The notes beneath the pieces were generated by a model. It did not search any database and had not been told where the DNA came from. It saw nothing but the letters and a program-made list of their open reading frames with translations. Of a DNA stretch of 64,000 nt, positions 16,939 through 26,460 are shown one piece after another. Each line of letters opens with the position of its first letter. The stretch's first letter is position 1. A program made the translations under genes and the position numbers. The DNA lies in the NCBI GenBank assembly GCA_020436165.1, contig JAGQYI010000010.1, positions 169,968 through 233,967 on the forward strand. Direction: 5' to 3'. Source of the stretch: Cyclobacteriaceae bacterium (GTDB lineage Bacteria > Bacteroidota > Bacteroidia > Cytophagales > Cyclobacteriaceae).

Positions 16939-19710
16939 TCATTTTCCTTCAATATTTATCTCTCCTGTTGGTTTTTTTGGATTACCATCTGCGTCAAGTT
17001 CAATAATCTCATCAAAACCAAGTTTTTTCAATTTATCAATAATTACAGCTTTATCACCCACAACAAACCAATTCAGCTCTTTTGGCTGAATTAGCTCTTT
17101 CCCAACTGCCTTAACCTGATCCAAAGAAAGGTTACGAACATTGGCATCGTATTTTTGGTAATAGTCGTCCGGCAGCCCGTATTTCACCAAATTGTTCAAA
17201 GAATTGGATACTGCATTATTGGTTTCCCATTGTCCGGGAAGCTGCAATATGGCGTTTTCCTTAAATTTATCCAGTTCATCTTTGGTTTCAGGCTTATCGG
17301 TTACAAACTGAGTTATTTCTTTCCTGAGCTCGGCTGCCGATTCGGCTGTTTTATCAGTTTGAACTGGGGCGTAAGCAATAAATGGTCGCTGACCTTTTGC
17401 ATTGATCATGAAACCATAGGCTCCATAGGCCCAGTGTTTATCTTCTCTGAGATTCATATTAATTCTGGAGGTGAACTGTCCCCCCAAAGCATCGATCATG
17501 TTTTCTCTTGCTACTTCCGAAACATCTCCATAGGGTTTGGTTATATGACCGGCTATGATTACCGATTGCTTGGACTCAGGCCTGTCCATCAGGTAAAGTA
17601 TATTTCCTTTTGGAGCCTTAACAGGAGCAATATTTTTAGCAGGAACATCTCCTTTTTTCCATTTACCAAAACTTTTTTCAAGCTTACTTGTTAGCTCATC
17701 CATGCTAATATCGCCTACAACGGTTATAGTGGCATTGTTAGGCTTCATCCAACGGTCATAGAATTTAATCAGGTCTTCACGTGTTAAAGCTTCAACTGTT
17801 TTTTCATAGCCAGTTCCGGTATAAGGTAAGCTGTACGCATGGTCAGGGCCATACATATAGCGTGTCATAACTCGAAGAGCCAATGAGATGGGTTGAGACT
17901 TTTCACGTTGAATCTGATTAAGCTGTTCTTTTTTCAGACGTTCAAATTCCTTTTCAGGAAATGCCGGGTTCAATACAACATCAGCAAAAAGGTCAAGGCT
18001 GGCATCAAAACTGGGTTTCAACGTGTTCATTGAAACATAGGACATATCCAAATCTGAGTTGGTATTTAAACTGGCTCCCAACATCTGTAGTTTATCATTT
18101 ATTTGCAGGGAGGTAAGATTCTTGGTTCCTTCATCCATCATGTTCATGGCCAGTGCAGCTGTACCGGGCGATGCCAATTGATCTGAACTGTATCCGGCAT
18201 CTACCATCAGGTCCATAACCATGGTAGGCACTCCGGAGCGTTGAGCCAACACCACTTGTAAACCATTTTTTAAAGTAGCTTTTTGCACTTGTGGGAAAGA
18301 AGCTTTAGCCGGGGTTCCCAAGGCAGGCAATTTAGAACGATCTATTGTGCTTGGTACGGTAGTGTATTCTGGGAAAGGGGTACAAATAAGGGTATGGTGG
18401 TAGTTACGTAGCCATTTTTGAGCAGTAGCTTTTATGTCTTCAATAGTAGCATTCTCTACATATCCTAAAATTTCCTTGTAGCGATCCGGGTCACCATAAT
18501 AGGTTGCCCAGGTGGCAAGGATGTCAGATGTTCCTCCAAAACCTCCAATTCTTTCGAGCCCTTTTATAAACCCGGAGAAATAAATGGACTTAGCCCTGTC
18601 AAGCTCTTCCTGAGTAGGCCCGTTGTCAATAAAATCATTGAGTATTTGCAGTGTAGATGACTCAAGATCTGCAACGTCATTTCCGGGTTTTACATTTATT
18701 TGTACCACAAATTGGCTGGCAATTTCGGAAGAAGCCTGAAATGCATTGGCAGAAGTGGCAGACTGATCTTCATAAATAAGTTTTTTATAAAGTCTTGAGT
18801 TTTTGCCTCTTGACAAAATATTACTTATCAGGTCAAAATAGGCATCTTCTTTAGAACCGTATTCAGGTGTATTCCAGATCAAATCTATTCTTGCTTCAGG
18901 CACTCTGTCCTGATAGGTTTGTCGTGTGTTCGAAGGATGCATGGGTATTTGAACCTCAGGGCGAACAATTGTTGGGTTCGCTGGGATATCACCAAAGTAA
19001 GCTTCTACTTTTTTATAGATGTCATCAGGGTTAACATCGCCTGCGATAGAAAGCACGGCATTGTTAGGTCCGTAGTAAGATTTAAACCATTCCTGAACAT
19101 CTTCCAGCGAAGCTGCATTCAGGTCTTCCATCTCGCCAATAACTGTCCATGAGTATGGATGGCCTTTAGGATACATTGCTTTAGTGATAAGATCCCACTG
19201 AATACCATAAGGTTGGTTTTCGCCCTGGCGTTTTTCGTTTTGTACAACGCCACGTTGTTCGTCTAGTTTGGCCTGGTCAATAGCACCAAGTAAATGGCCC
19301 ATTCTGTCCGACTCCAGCCATAAGACCTGGTCAAGTGCAGCCAATGGCACATTTTGGAAATAGTTGGTTCGATCTTCGTTTGTAGTTCCATTTACATCGG
19401 TTCCACCAATACGCTCAATTACCTGGAAGTAATCGTCATTATAATTTTCACTTCCATTGAACATCAAGTGTTCGAATAAGTGAGCAAACCCGCTTTTCCC
19501 GGGTTTTTCATTTTTAGAACCCACATGGTACCACACATTAACGGCAACTATAGGCGCCTTGTGGTCTTCATGTACAAGTAAGGTAAGGCCATTGGGTAAC
19601 GTATACTTTTTGTACTCAATGTTGATGTCTTTTGCACTGAACTGGAAGCCCTGTGCAAAAAGTGAAATGGGGATGGCTACTGTTAGCAGTAGCGTGACAA
19701 GTTTTTTCAT
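16939..19710 (-). CDS. M16 family (pitrilysin-type) zinc peptidase, double-domain
   Basis: A 923-residue secreted peptidase with a signal peptide (ending LFAQ). The inverted zinc motif is H77-L-F-E-H81 with E159 as third ligand, in the N-terminal M16 half. Two M16C domains and a second M16 half (about 490-900) without the HxxEH motif follow, so both halves of the clamshell are in one chain. It should degrade peptides in the periplasm. The LytTR gene 100 bp upstream has the same orientation, but the gap and an intervening inverted repeat (GAGTTAAGACTCTC) suggest separate expression. Confidence 0.9.
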   Translation of the reverse strand: MKKLVTLLLTVAIPISLFAQGFQFSAKDINIEYKKYTLPNGLTLLVHEDHKAPIVAVNVWYHVGSKNEKPGKSGFAHLFEHLMFNGSENYNDDYFQVIERIGGTDVNGTTNEDRTNYFQNVPLAALDQVLWLESDRMGHLLGAIDQAKLDEQRGVVQNEKRQGENQPYGIQWDLITKAMYPKGHPYSWTVIGEMEDLNAASLEDVQEWFKSYYGPNNAVLSIAGDVNPDDIYKKVEAYFGDIPANPTIVRPEVQIPMHPSNTRQTYQDRVPEARIDLIWNTPEYGSKEDAYFDLISNILSRGKNSRLYKKLIYEDQSATSANAFQASSEIASQFVVQINVKPGNDVADLESSTLQILNDFIDNGPTQEELDRAKSIYFSGFIKGLERIGGFGGTSDILATWATYYGDPDRYKEILGYVENATIEDIKATAQKWLRNYHHTLICTPFPEYTTVPSTIDRSKLPALGTPAKASFPQVQKATLKNGLQVVLAQRSGVPTMVMDLMVDAGYSSDQLASPGTAALAMNMMDEGTKNLTSLQINDKLQMLGASLNTNSDLDMSYVSMNTLKPSFDASLDLFADVVLNPAFPEKEFERLKKEQLNQIQREKSQPISLALRVMTRYMYGPDHAYSLPYTGTGYEKTVEALTREDLIKFYDRWMKPNNATITVVGDISMDELTSKLEKSFGKWKKGDVPAKNIAPVKAPKGNILYLMDRPESKQSVIIAGHITKPYGDVSEVARENMIDALGGQFTSRINMNLREDKHWAYGAYGFMINAKGQRPFIAYAPVQTDKTAESAAELRKEITQFVTDKPETKDELDKFKENAILQLPGQWETNNAVSNSLNNLVKYGLPDDYYQKYDANVRNLSLDQVKAVGKELIQPKELNWFVVGDKAVIIDKLKKLGFDEIIELDADGNPKKPTGEINIEGK

Positions 19711-19809
19711 AGTGTTGTTTATTTATTAAGAGTTAAGACTCTCCGTGAATAATATGGGGTAATTTACTTCAATTTAATCAGAATCAAAAAAGAAGTAATA
19801 CATGAGGTG

Positions 19810-20562
19810 TCATTGTTCTTTAAGCGACAGCAAAACGGATTTATAACTTCTGCTTACTGGAATATCTGACCCATTAATTTCTACAGATTCAGAAGTAAAA
19901 GAATCTATTTTGTCAGCATTCACAATAAATGATCGATGCACCCTTGTAAAAGGAGAGGAAAGCTTTTGCTCAATGGCGCTTATCTTTTCTTTCGTAATAA
20001 TGGTCTGCTTTTCAGAAATGAAGATCTTCACGTAGTCGCTCAGGCTTTCAATGTATAAGATGTCTTCAAGTAAAATCTTTACATTCTTACGGTCGGCCCT
20101 TACCAGCAAGTAGCCCTTTGCCATATTCTTTTGTTTTTCTTCCAGGGTCTGTACTTTCTCTTCGGTTGAAAACGAACTTTTTAGAATAAGTACAAAAGCT
20201 TTAAGTAGAACGATAAAGTATAAAGTAATAGCAAGCCCTGAAATGTTTGTTGCCCCAGGAATCATTTGGGCAAATTTGTAGTTGGCCAGTACTGCAAAAG
20301 CCGTTACTACTATGAGCATTTGGAGGTTTAAGGATACAATTACTGTGTAAAGAGTGTATAATCCAAACTTGGTATATTTTTTTGTTAGTAGAAAGTTGGG
20401 AATAAGGTACGCGTTGAACAGGTATGAAGTACCAAGAATTACTGGCAGCAGGAAGGTAACAAAATAAAAGGAGTTGATATATCCTCCATAAGGCTTACCA
20501 AAAATTAAAATAAGCAAGGCTGATACAATCACCCAAAAAGAAACTTCTTTCGCGTACTTCAT
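19810..20562 (-). CDS. Membrane-bound LytTR transcriptional regulator
   Basis: The 250 residues comprise four predicted transmembrane helices (about 7-25, 32-52, 66-92, 105-127) followed by a LytTR DNA-binding domain (about 150-250). The latter has the typical DILYIESLSDYVKIF, TKEKISAIEQKL and FTRVHRSFIVN motifs. There is no receiver domain and no paired kinase here. The protein is probably a one-component sensor-regulator that reads its signal through the membrane part. The targets are unknown; the divergent MotA/TolQ-like gene 151 bp away is one candidate. Confidence 0.85.
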   Translation of the reverse strand: MKYAKEVSFWVIVSALLILIFGKPYGGYINSFYFVTFLLPVILGTSYLFNAYLIPNFLLTKKYTKFGLYTLYTVIVSLNLQMLIVVTAFAVLANYKFAQMIPGATNISGLAITLYFIVLLKAFVLILKSSFSTEEKVQTLEEKQKNMAKGYLLVRADRKNVKILLEDILYIESLSDYVKIFISEKQTIITKEKISAIEQKLSSPFTRVHRSFIVNADKIDSFTSESVEINGSDIPVSRSYKSVLLSLKEQ

Positions 20563-20713
20563 AAATGAAATTTGTTGCTAATTTGCTTAAATTAAATGTA
20601 TTTGCCGCTAATTATCGATGAACGACAGGTTTATCACCGGATTCTACCTTGCTTGCCAAATGCCTTGCAGTCTACTTTTGACACAAACAATGTTTCACTA
20701 AAAACAACACGTT

Positions 20714-21073
20714 ATGTTCAAGTACTTTTATGAAGGTGGACCACTCTTTATGGGTATGTTATCCATCGTATTTCTGGCTATTTTGGTATTGGTGGTGCTT
20801 ACAGTAATATCAAAAGATGAAGACAGGTTTATAAAAAAATCTACTTATATCAAGTCACTGGGGTTATTTGCATTTGTACTGGGTATGCTGGGTCAGTTTA
20901 TTGGTCTTTTCGATGCATTTAAAGCTATCGAATCTGGTATGGATATTTCACCTGCTTTATTGGCCGGAGGGTTGCGGGTTTCATCAATAACCTCAATTTA
21001 TGGGATGATTATTTTCATTGTGGCTTACCTCCTGTGGTTTGCGTTGGATATTATGCACAAAAGAAATTCCTGA
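20714..21073 (+). CDS. Short MotA/TolQ/ExbB-like membrane protein
   Basis: A 119-residue protein with three predicted transmembrane helices (about 13-33, 46-66 and 93-112). The segment SPALLAGGLRVSSITSIYG resembles the conserved loop and helix of MotA/TolQ/ExbB proton-channel proteins (ia.Al..T..GL). No ExbD/TolR or MotB partner is adjacent, and it is shorter than true ExbB. It is divergent from the LytTR gene and convergent on the PqqD/ATP-grasp operon. The assignment is tentative. Confidence 0.55.
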   Translation: MFKYFYEGGPLFMGMLSIVFLAILVLVVLTVISKDEDRFIKKSTYIKSLGLFAFVLGMLGQFIGLFDAFKAIESGMDISPALLAGGLRVSSITSIYGMIIFIVAYLLWFALDIMHKRNS

Positions 21074-21099
21074 GAAGAGTGAATACAGTAGGCATTTGC

Positions 21100-21696
21100 C
21101 TACTGTATTAATTTGAGTCCTTCCTGGGCAGACTCATTCCCCGGGTAAATCAACAAACTTTTATTGAACAGTATTTTCGCTTTTCTGTAGTCTTCCATTT
21201 TAAGGTTAACCCAGGCTAACAGAATTACGGAATCGTAATCGAAAGGATAAAGGTTAACAACTTTTTCCACATGCTTTTTGGCTAAATCGTACTCAGCACG
21301 GTTATAATAGAGCAAACCAAGTTTGTAGTTAGCCAATGTATTTTGAGGATCAGTTTTTAAGACTTCCTTCATTACATTTTCAAACTCATTCCAGTTGCCC
21401 ATAGCCGAATGAGGCAAGCCACTTCCTAATTTAGCTTCAATGGAATAAGGCATTAATGCATTAGCTTTTTTATAATATTCCAATGATTTTGGGTAGTCGC
21501 CAGCATTAAAATTAAGCCAGCCTAATCGTACATTTATTTCGTATGAATTAGCATCGTAAACAGCGGTTAGGTCGGCTACCGCTTTCGTGTATTCCTGATT
21601 TTGCTCGTGTGTATAACTTGAGGAGAATGCCTCCTCTGCCGTTTGGGCAAAAATTGCAGGGGCAATAAAAATCAGTAACAAGGTTATGTATTTCAT
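21100..21696 (-). CDS. Secreted tetratricopeptide-repeat protein
   Basis: The 198 residues start with a signal peptide (ending AIFAQT), followed by about five TPR units (roughly residues 24-190) with W-x-N-F-x-x-G-D-Y, A-x-Y-x-L-G-x-L-Y-Y and similar A/B helix patterns. It is the last gene of the six-gene operon, 4 bp after the YaiO-like gene. It is probably a periplasmic scaffold for that system's envelope components. Confidence 0.75.
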   Translation of the reverse strand: MKYITLLLIFIAPAIFAQTAEEAFSSSYTHEQNQEYTKAVADLTAVYDANSYEINVRLGWLNFNAGDYPKSLEYYKKANALMPYSIEAKLGSGLPHSAMGNWNEFENVMKEVLKTDPQNTLANYKLGLLYYNRAEYDLAKKHVEKVVNLYPFDYDSVILLAWVNLKMEDYRKAKILFNKSLLIYPGNESAQEGLKLIQ

Positions 21697-21700
21697 GACT

Positions 21701-22909
21701 TTAGTTTTTTAGTTCGAATTTTAGTCCTGTGAACAGGTAATGTTGTTTATAGTCTAGTTCATTAGTTTCTTCAGTATGATTTTCAATTGAGTAACCTGCA
21801 AACAGTTTTACTTTTTTGCCTAGCAAAAAAATACTAGTTACTCCGGCCCTGTTTCTAAGCTTATCGGTCAGGTTGTAGAAGTAAAAACCATCCAGCTCCT
21901 GCACATTCCTTAAATCTCCGAACGAACCGTAAAATTCAAACCAGGTGTTCTTTCCTGTTCTGAGTCCCAGCTTTCCATAGGCAACAGTGTTGCTTGAACC
22001 TTCTGAAGAATGATAAGTAAAAGTGGTTTGAATGTACATGTTCATATTCAAGGTAGGGTAAATAGTGGAGCCCAATGTAAACTGATTATGCTGAATAGAA
22101 TTTACTTCCGCAAACCCATAGGATGCATAAATATCAAGCGGCTTAAAACTGGTTGATATACCCCCTAAAAAAGCTTGGTTATTATAAGAGACAGTATCAG
22201 TAATAGATTGCAAATGGATAGAGCCTACCAATTGCAAACCTTTAAGTATGGGGAAGGTGGCCTTTGCATAATATTCGTTCTGAACATATTTTGTGGTACT
22301 AAGTGTAACGTACGATTGCCTGAACCCCTGACCTGTGCTTACCCATTCGTTATTATATATATTCTGACTTATTCGTGCATAGCCCTGGTAAAGGTTCAAC
22401 CGGCTTCCTAACTGCTGCTGTGCTCCTATATGCACGTATTTCAGTGTTCCAAAATCAGGGGTGCTTGGGCCAATCATTTTGAGCCCTGCTTCCGAATAAA
22501 ATCCGGTTACGAAGCCGTTCGGACTTTTTATGCTTCTTGACTTAGCTTGAGGTTTATATTCACTATAAACTAAACCTGCATCTAAAGCACGACCTGAAAA
22601 TTTGTAGGCATAATAGAGATACTCCACAGTTAACGGATCATCGCTATTAAACTCGAGTGCCTTCTCAAAATAGGGAATGGAGGCACGGTATTTTTCCTGC
22701 TCGTAATAAGCAATACCAATGCGTAATCGAAGGTAGAAAAAATCAAAACCATCTTCAATGGCTTCTTTGCCTACGGTAATCACTTCATTCCAATCTTTTC
22801 TCTGGTAGGCATCATACGTGTACTTGTCGTACCAGGCAAAGGTTCTGGTTTGTGCCGCCAAACTTGCGCTTTCAAGCACCAATAGCCCGATAAGGATTAT
22901 TTTACGCAT
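21701..22909 (-). CDS. YaiO-like outer-membrane protein: TPR domain plus beta-barrel
   Basis: A 402-residue protein with a signal peptide (ending SLAAQ), two to three TPR units (about 25-120) and a C-terminal barrel of about 16 strands with alternating aromatic residues (about 135-402). It ends KLFAGYSIENHTEETNELDY and a short final strand. This is the domain order of YaiO-type proteins. Its start overlaps the end of the urea-transporter/M23 gene by 13 bases, so it is translated with the operon and probably gives it an outer-membrane port or anchor. Confidence 0.7.
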   Translation of the reverse strand: MRKIILIGLLVLESASLAAQTRTFAWYDKYTYDAYQRKDWNEVITVGKEAIEDGFDFFYLRLRIGIAYYEQEKYRASIPYFEKALEFNSDDPLTVEYLYYAYKFSGRALDAGLVYSEYKPQAKSRSIKSPNGFVTGFYSEAGLKMIGPSTPDFGTLKYVHIGAQQQLGSRLNLYQGYARISQNIYNNEWVSTGQGFRQSYVTLSTTKYVQNEYYAKATFPILKGLQLVGSIHLQSITDTVSYNNQAFLGGISTSFKPLDIYASYGFAEVNSIQHNQFTLGSTIYPTLNMNMYIQTTFTYHSSEGSSNTVAYGKLGLRTGKNTWFEFYGSFGDLRNVQELDGFYFYNLTDKLRNRAGVTSIFLLGKKVKLFAGYSIENHTEETNELDYKQHYLFTGLKFELKN

Positions 22910-25089
22910 TGTGCTATCATTTTTCGTTTATCCATTTCTATTTCAAACCCAGCAAACCTCGAATCCTGTATGGTTATATTGAAGCGCATTTCTCTTTGGG
23001 TTTGGTTAAAAACCTTTAGTTGAGCGCTTGACTTTAATTTAATTTCAGTTGGTGAAAGGTCATCATCGATCTGGACATACTCAAGCGAATAAGCGGCCTT
23101 CATGTATTGAAAGAAAGGAGCTGTGAAATCGTGAAGGTAGCGTAAGCCATGAGGTGCTAATAGATACAATGGGTATTGTTCCTCTACTTTTAAATCCTGG
23201 TAATAGCCCAGCAATACTTTGTAGGCTCCCATGAAGAAATAATAGAGCAACGAATTCCGCTTGCCTTCAAATAGAGTAAAGTAGTGGAGGGTACCATCGT
23301 TCACAAAATAAGCTTTCGACTTGGTTTGAGAACAATACAGATAGGTGTTGTTGTACATATCGTTTTGTACCTCCCATTTCACATTTGTTTCCTTTTCTCC
23401 TTCTTTCACTTTGAACTCTAGAATTCTGCCTGGTATGAAGTGGAAGGCAGAAGAAAGCAGCTTTTGTGTGTCCACACTTTTTACATGATCTCCTTGCTTA
23501 GGAAAATCAAAAAACTTGAATTTCCATTGACCATTTTCTTCTTCCAGATAGGAGCTAAGTGGATAATTAAGTGTTTTGGAACCTATGAAAGGGGTATGCT
23601 GAATTTGAAAATGCAAGTGAGGGTAAGGCGAGCGTCCAGAATTGCCGCAATTACCAATTACATCTCCTTTTTTTACTTCCTCACCCTTTTTTACACGAAT
23701 AGAACCATCTCTCAAGTGACTTAGTTGGGTATATAATTGATACCCATGTTTAATTACCACTGTGTTGCCCCAGTTTTGGTTTAGATTGGAATCTCCAATA
23801 ATGTTGTCTTCTACACCCGTGAGTACATTTTCAACCACTCCATCGGCCGGTGCCAAAACAGGCTTATCGTAGCAGAAATAATCTTCTTTATAATCGCCAT
23901 CGTTTTTGAATTGTTGTTCGTTGGCGTCCACAATTACGAAGTCCCACGCATCCTTCCATTCTTCCTTGTGGGTATATTCGCCATCGTGCCCTTGCGAAAT
24001 GTACCATTCACCAAAGAAAGGAGGCTCTATAGCTGTTTGTTGAAAGTTGGAATAGCGTCTTTTATTGCTCACCTTCTCATAAAGGTTCTTTTCCGGTGAA
24101 TAAAGTTGGAATACAACTTCCTGAGGCTCTGCCTGAGGGTTCATGCGCAACTTGAGCACATATAAAAATATGATCACAATTACATTGAAAGGCAGTGAAT
24201 AAACACCTAACTGAACAATAGAAAACAAACTGCCGATGGCTGCGGTTAGCACTACAATAGCAGGCACCAGTGCAAACGACCACAAATAGGAACTCTTTGA
24301 TGGCACCAGGAAGAAACTGCCCACCGCAATTCCACTCAAAATAAAATTGAAACCTATATAACTGTAACCTAGTGCATCAATATCAGCTCCAATGAACCAG
24401 TAGAAGTAATAGGCTACTAAAAAGCTTAGAATGGAAAGGCTGAAGGAGATACGTGAATACACCAATAGCCCAAGTGCTATAATGATTCCTGAAAAGGCAT
24501 TGAACTGGAATAAAATAGCTCCCAGCGATTTCAGATAAATCAAAATAGCTTGTGGTATATTGGATTCGTTAAACCAGTGGTAGGTATTTACCAGCCAGTC
24601 TTCGCCATTTGCATACAATTCGTTTAAAATATAAACGCCTTTTTCACTTAGGCCAATGGCTTCAAAACTTCGCGAAGCCAGAGTAATACTCCAGATGCCA
24701 ATTAAGAAAGGAATGCTTAAATAAGGTAAGCCGTATTTGGCCAGAATTCCACTAATGGCTATGGTGCTTAGCACGGTTAATAGCATGACCACTACCAACA
24801 CCACAAAAAAGGCAACGTTGGGCACGTAAAACAGCCCGAGTCCAAGGCCCACCAATAAGCCATTGAACCCGTAGCTGCCTTCGCGTATGAACTTTTGATC
24901 GAAGCCCAGAATCATTGCAATTAAATTCGAGACAATAACAGCTACCACTCCACTAACGCCAACGCTCACATCCAGAAATGTGATGGTGATGAGTAGCACA
25001 CCCAAAAACTTGTCTTTGGAGAAAAAGATTTGGGTGTAGCTGTGTATTATGGACTCTGTCCAAAAACCGATGTCAAGTCGAGCTTTCAC
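22897..25089 (-). CDS. Urea-transporter-like permease fused to an M23 (LytM) metallopeptidase domain
   Basis: The first ~315 of 730 residues form 10 or so transmembrane helices of the urea transporter family (GSYGFNGLLVGLGLGLF and GLPYLSIPFLIGIWSIT are landmark segments). Residues about 355-510 are an M23 domain: H374 with D380/D383 in THKEEWKDAWDF, PVLAPADGVVE, GNTVVIKHG, and the HxH pair H491/H493 in YPHLHF. A further ~215-residue beta-rich C-terminal region is unassigned. The peptidase would sit in the periplasm. Zinc ligands look complete. Its coupling to ligase and decarboxylase genes suggests export or processing of their product, and it may not transport urea at all. Confidence 0.75.
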   Translation of the reverse strand: MKARLDIGFWTESIIHSYTQIFFSKDKFLGVLLITITFLDVSVGVSGVVAVIVSNLIAMILGFDQKFIREGSYGFNGLLVGLGLGLFYVPNVAFFVVLVVVMLLTVLSTIAISGILAKYGLPYLSIPFLIGIWSITLASRSFEAIGLSEKGVYILNELYANGEDWLVNTYHWFNESNIPQAILIYLKSLGAILFQFNAFSGIIIALGLLVYSRISFSLSILSFLVAYYFYWFIGADIDALGYSYIGFNFILSGIAVGSFFLVPSKSSYLWSFALVPAIVVLTAAIGSLFSIVQLGVYSLPFNVIVIIFLYVLKLRMNPQAEPQEVVFQLYSPEKNLYEKVSNKRRYSNFQQTAIEPPFFGEWYISQGHDGEYTHKEEWKDAWDFVIVDANEQQFKNDGDYKEDYFCYDKPVLAPADGVVENVLTGVEDNIIGDSNLNQNWGNTVVIKHGYQLYTQLSHLRDGSIRVKKGEEVKKGDVIGNCGNSGRSPYPHLHFQIQHTPFIGSKTLNYPLSSYLEEENGQWKFKFFDFPKQGDHVKSVDTQKLLSSAFHFIPGRILEFKVKEGEKETNVKWEVQNDMYNNTYLYCSQTKSKAYFVNDGTLHYFTLFEGKRNSLLYYFFMGAYKVLLGYYQDLKVEEQYPLYLLAPHGLRYLHDFTAPFFQYMKAAYSLEYVQIDDDLSPTEIKLKSSAQLKVFNQTQREMRFNITIQDSRFAGFEIEMDKRKMIAQCVK

Positions 25090-25090
25090 G

Positions 25091-26449
25091 TTACAAACTG
25101 AATGATTTCAGATAATCAGGAGTAAGCTCCATTTGGTTAAGCGTTTCTAACTTCTCAGCCTTACGGATCAGGTGGGCTTCACCTTGCATATCAATCAACA
25201 CTACATTGGGTCGCATGGTAATAAACTGCATCCATTGGGTTACGTTGTAGGCTCCCACATTTTGGGCTACTACCATATCTCCCTTTTTCAATGGAGGAAG
25301 GATCACACTTTCGCGTACCACGTCAATGTTCATGCACAGAGGGCCGAATAACTGCATGTCTTCCTTGTAATCCGACATTTCCTGCGCGGGCGTGATTTTA
25401 TGGTTGTACCAGAACGAAGTGAATAATGAGTTTACACCAAAATCAAGTATGGTGGCTCTGCGACCTGTAGAAAGGCGTTTGTTGGCAATAACCGAACCGA
25501 TCAAATAACCAGCTTCATCAATCAACAATCGGCCGCTCTCCATGATTAGTAAAGGCAATTCGTTTGGATTGATGTCGCTGTTCAACAAACCGCTGGCAAT
25601 GGTTTCTGCGAAGTCCTCAACAGGAGGCACAATGTCGGTTCCTGGCAAATAAGCACCTTTCAGGTTATTAGGCGAAGGTAATCCGCCACCCAAATCGATG
25701 TATTCCAAAATATGCCCGAATTTGTTTTTGATGCGTAAAAACAAAGAAGCCAGCTTGGAAGCAGCAACACCATAGGCGCTTGGCGCCATCATAAATGTAC
25801 CAATGTGGCAGTGTAAGCCCACCATGTTAAACTTACCCGACACCATGATTTTATTAATGGCATCCCATGCTTGACCGGTCTCAAAGTTGAATCCGAAGCG
25901 GTCCCACATAGGGTACACGCCTGTATCCATATTTACTCGGATTGCAACTCGAGGCTTTTTATCGCTGTTTTCAGCCAGCTCACTTAACATGTAAAATTCG
26001 TCCAGGTGGTCGATATGGATAAGCGAATTATTATCGATTGCTTTTTGCAAATCTTCGTAGCTTTTGTCGGGTCCGTTGAAGATGATCTTATTGCCAGGCA
26101 CTCCGTTATACATAGCTTTTTCGTACTCAAAGCCTGACACTACTTCTGCCCATGAACCTTCCTGGTGGAATATATTGCATATGGCATTCAGGTAGTTGGT
26201 TTTGTACGACCACCCGAATTTTACTTTGGGATAGCGAGTGGTAAATGCTTTTACTACTTCGCTGTATTTTTCGCGGATTTGACGTTCCGAGAAAACAAAC
26301 ACGGGCGACCCGTATTTTTCTACAATTCGTTTTACCGGATAGCCATCAATTTCAGTGATTGGTGCAAACTCTGTGGCTGATCCGAATTTATTTAGCATGC
26401 CCGAATTCAGTTTCTGAATAATGGGTCTTTCATATCTTTTCTTTTCCAT
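25091..26449 (-). CDS. Fold-type III PLP-dependent decarboxylase (diaminopimelate/ornithine decarboxylase superfamily)
   Basis: The 452 residues show the alanine-racemase-like barrel of group IV decarboxylases: the PLP lysine in GWSYKTNYLNAI, HCHIGTF, the glycine-rich DLGGGLP phosphate loop, and ESGRLLIDEAG in place of the usual EPGR. The active-site Cys is in GPLCMNIDV, and GAYN is near the end. In LysA the corresponding segment is usually CES-D; here it is CMNID, so the substrate may differ from diaminopimelate. It lies 1 bp before the permease gene and 11 bp after the ATP-grasp gene. It probably decarboxylates (or racemises) an amino acid or conjugate made by the operon. Confidence 0.8.
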   Translation of the reverse strand: MEKKRYERPIIQKLNSGMLNKFGSATEFAPITEIDGYPVKRIVEKYGSPVFVFSERQIREKYSEVVKAFTTRYPKVKFGWSYKTNYLNAICNIFHQEGSWAEVVSGFEYEKAMYNGVPGNKIIFNGPDKSYEDLQKAIDNNSLIHIDHLDEFYMLSELAENSDKKPRVAIRVNMDTGVYPMWDRFGFNFETGQAWDAINKIMVSGKFNMVGLHCHIGTFMMAPSAYGVAASKLASLFLRIKNKFGHILEYIDLGGGLPSPNNLKGAYLPGTDIVPPVEDFAETIASGLLNSDINPNELPLLIMESGRLLIDEAGYLIGSVIANKRLSTGRRATILDFGVNSLFTSFWYNHKITPAQEMSDYKEDMQLFGPLCMNIDVVRESVILPPLKKGDMVVAQNVGAYNVTQWMQFITMRPNVVLIDMQGEAHLIRKAEKLETLNQMELTPDYLKSFSL

Positions 26450-26460
26450 GGCTTAAAAAA

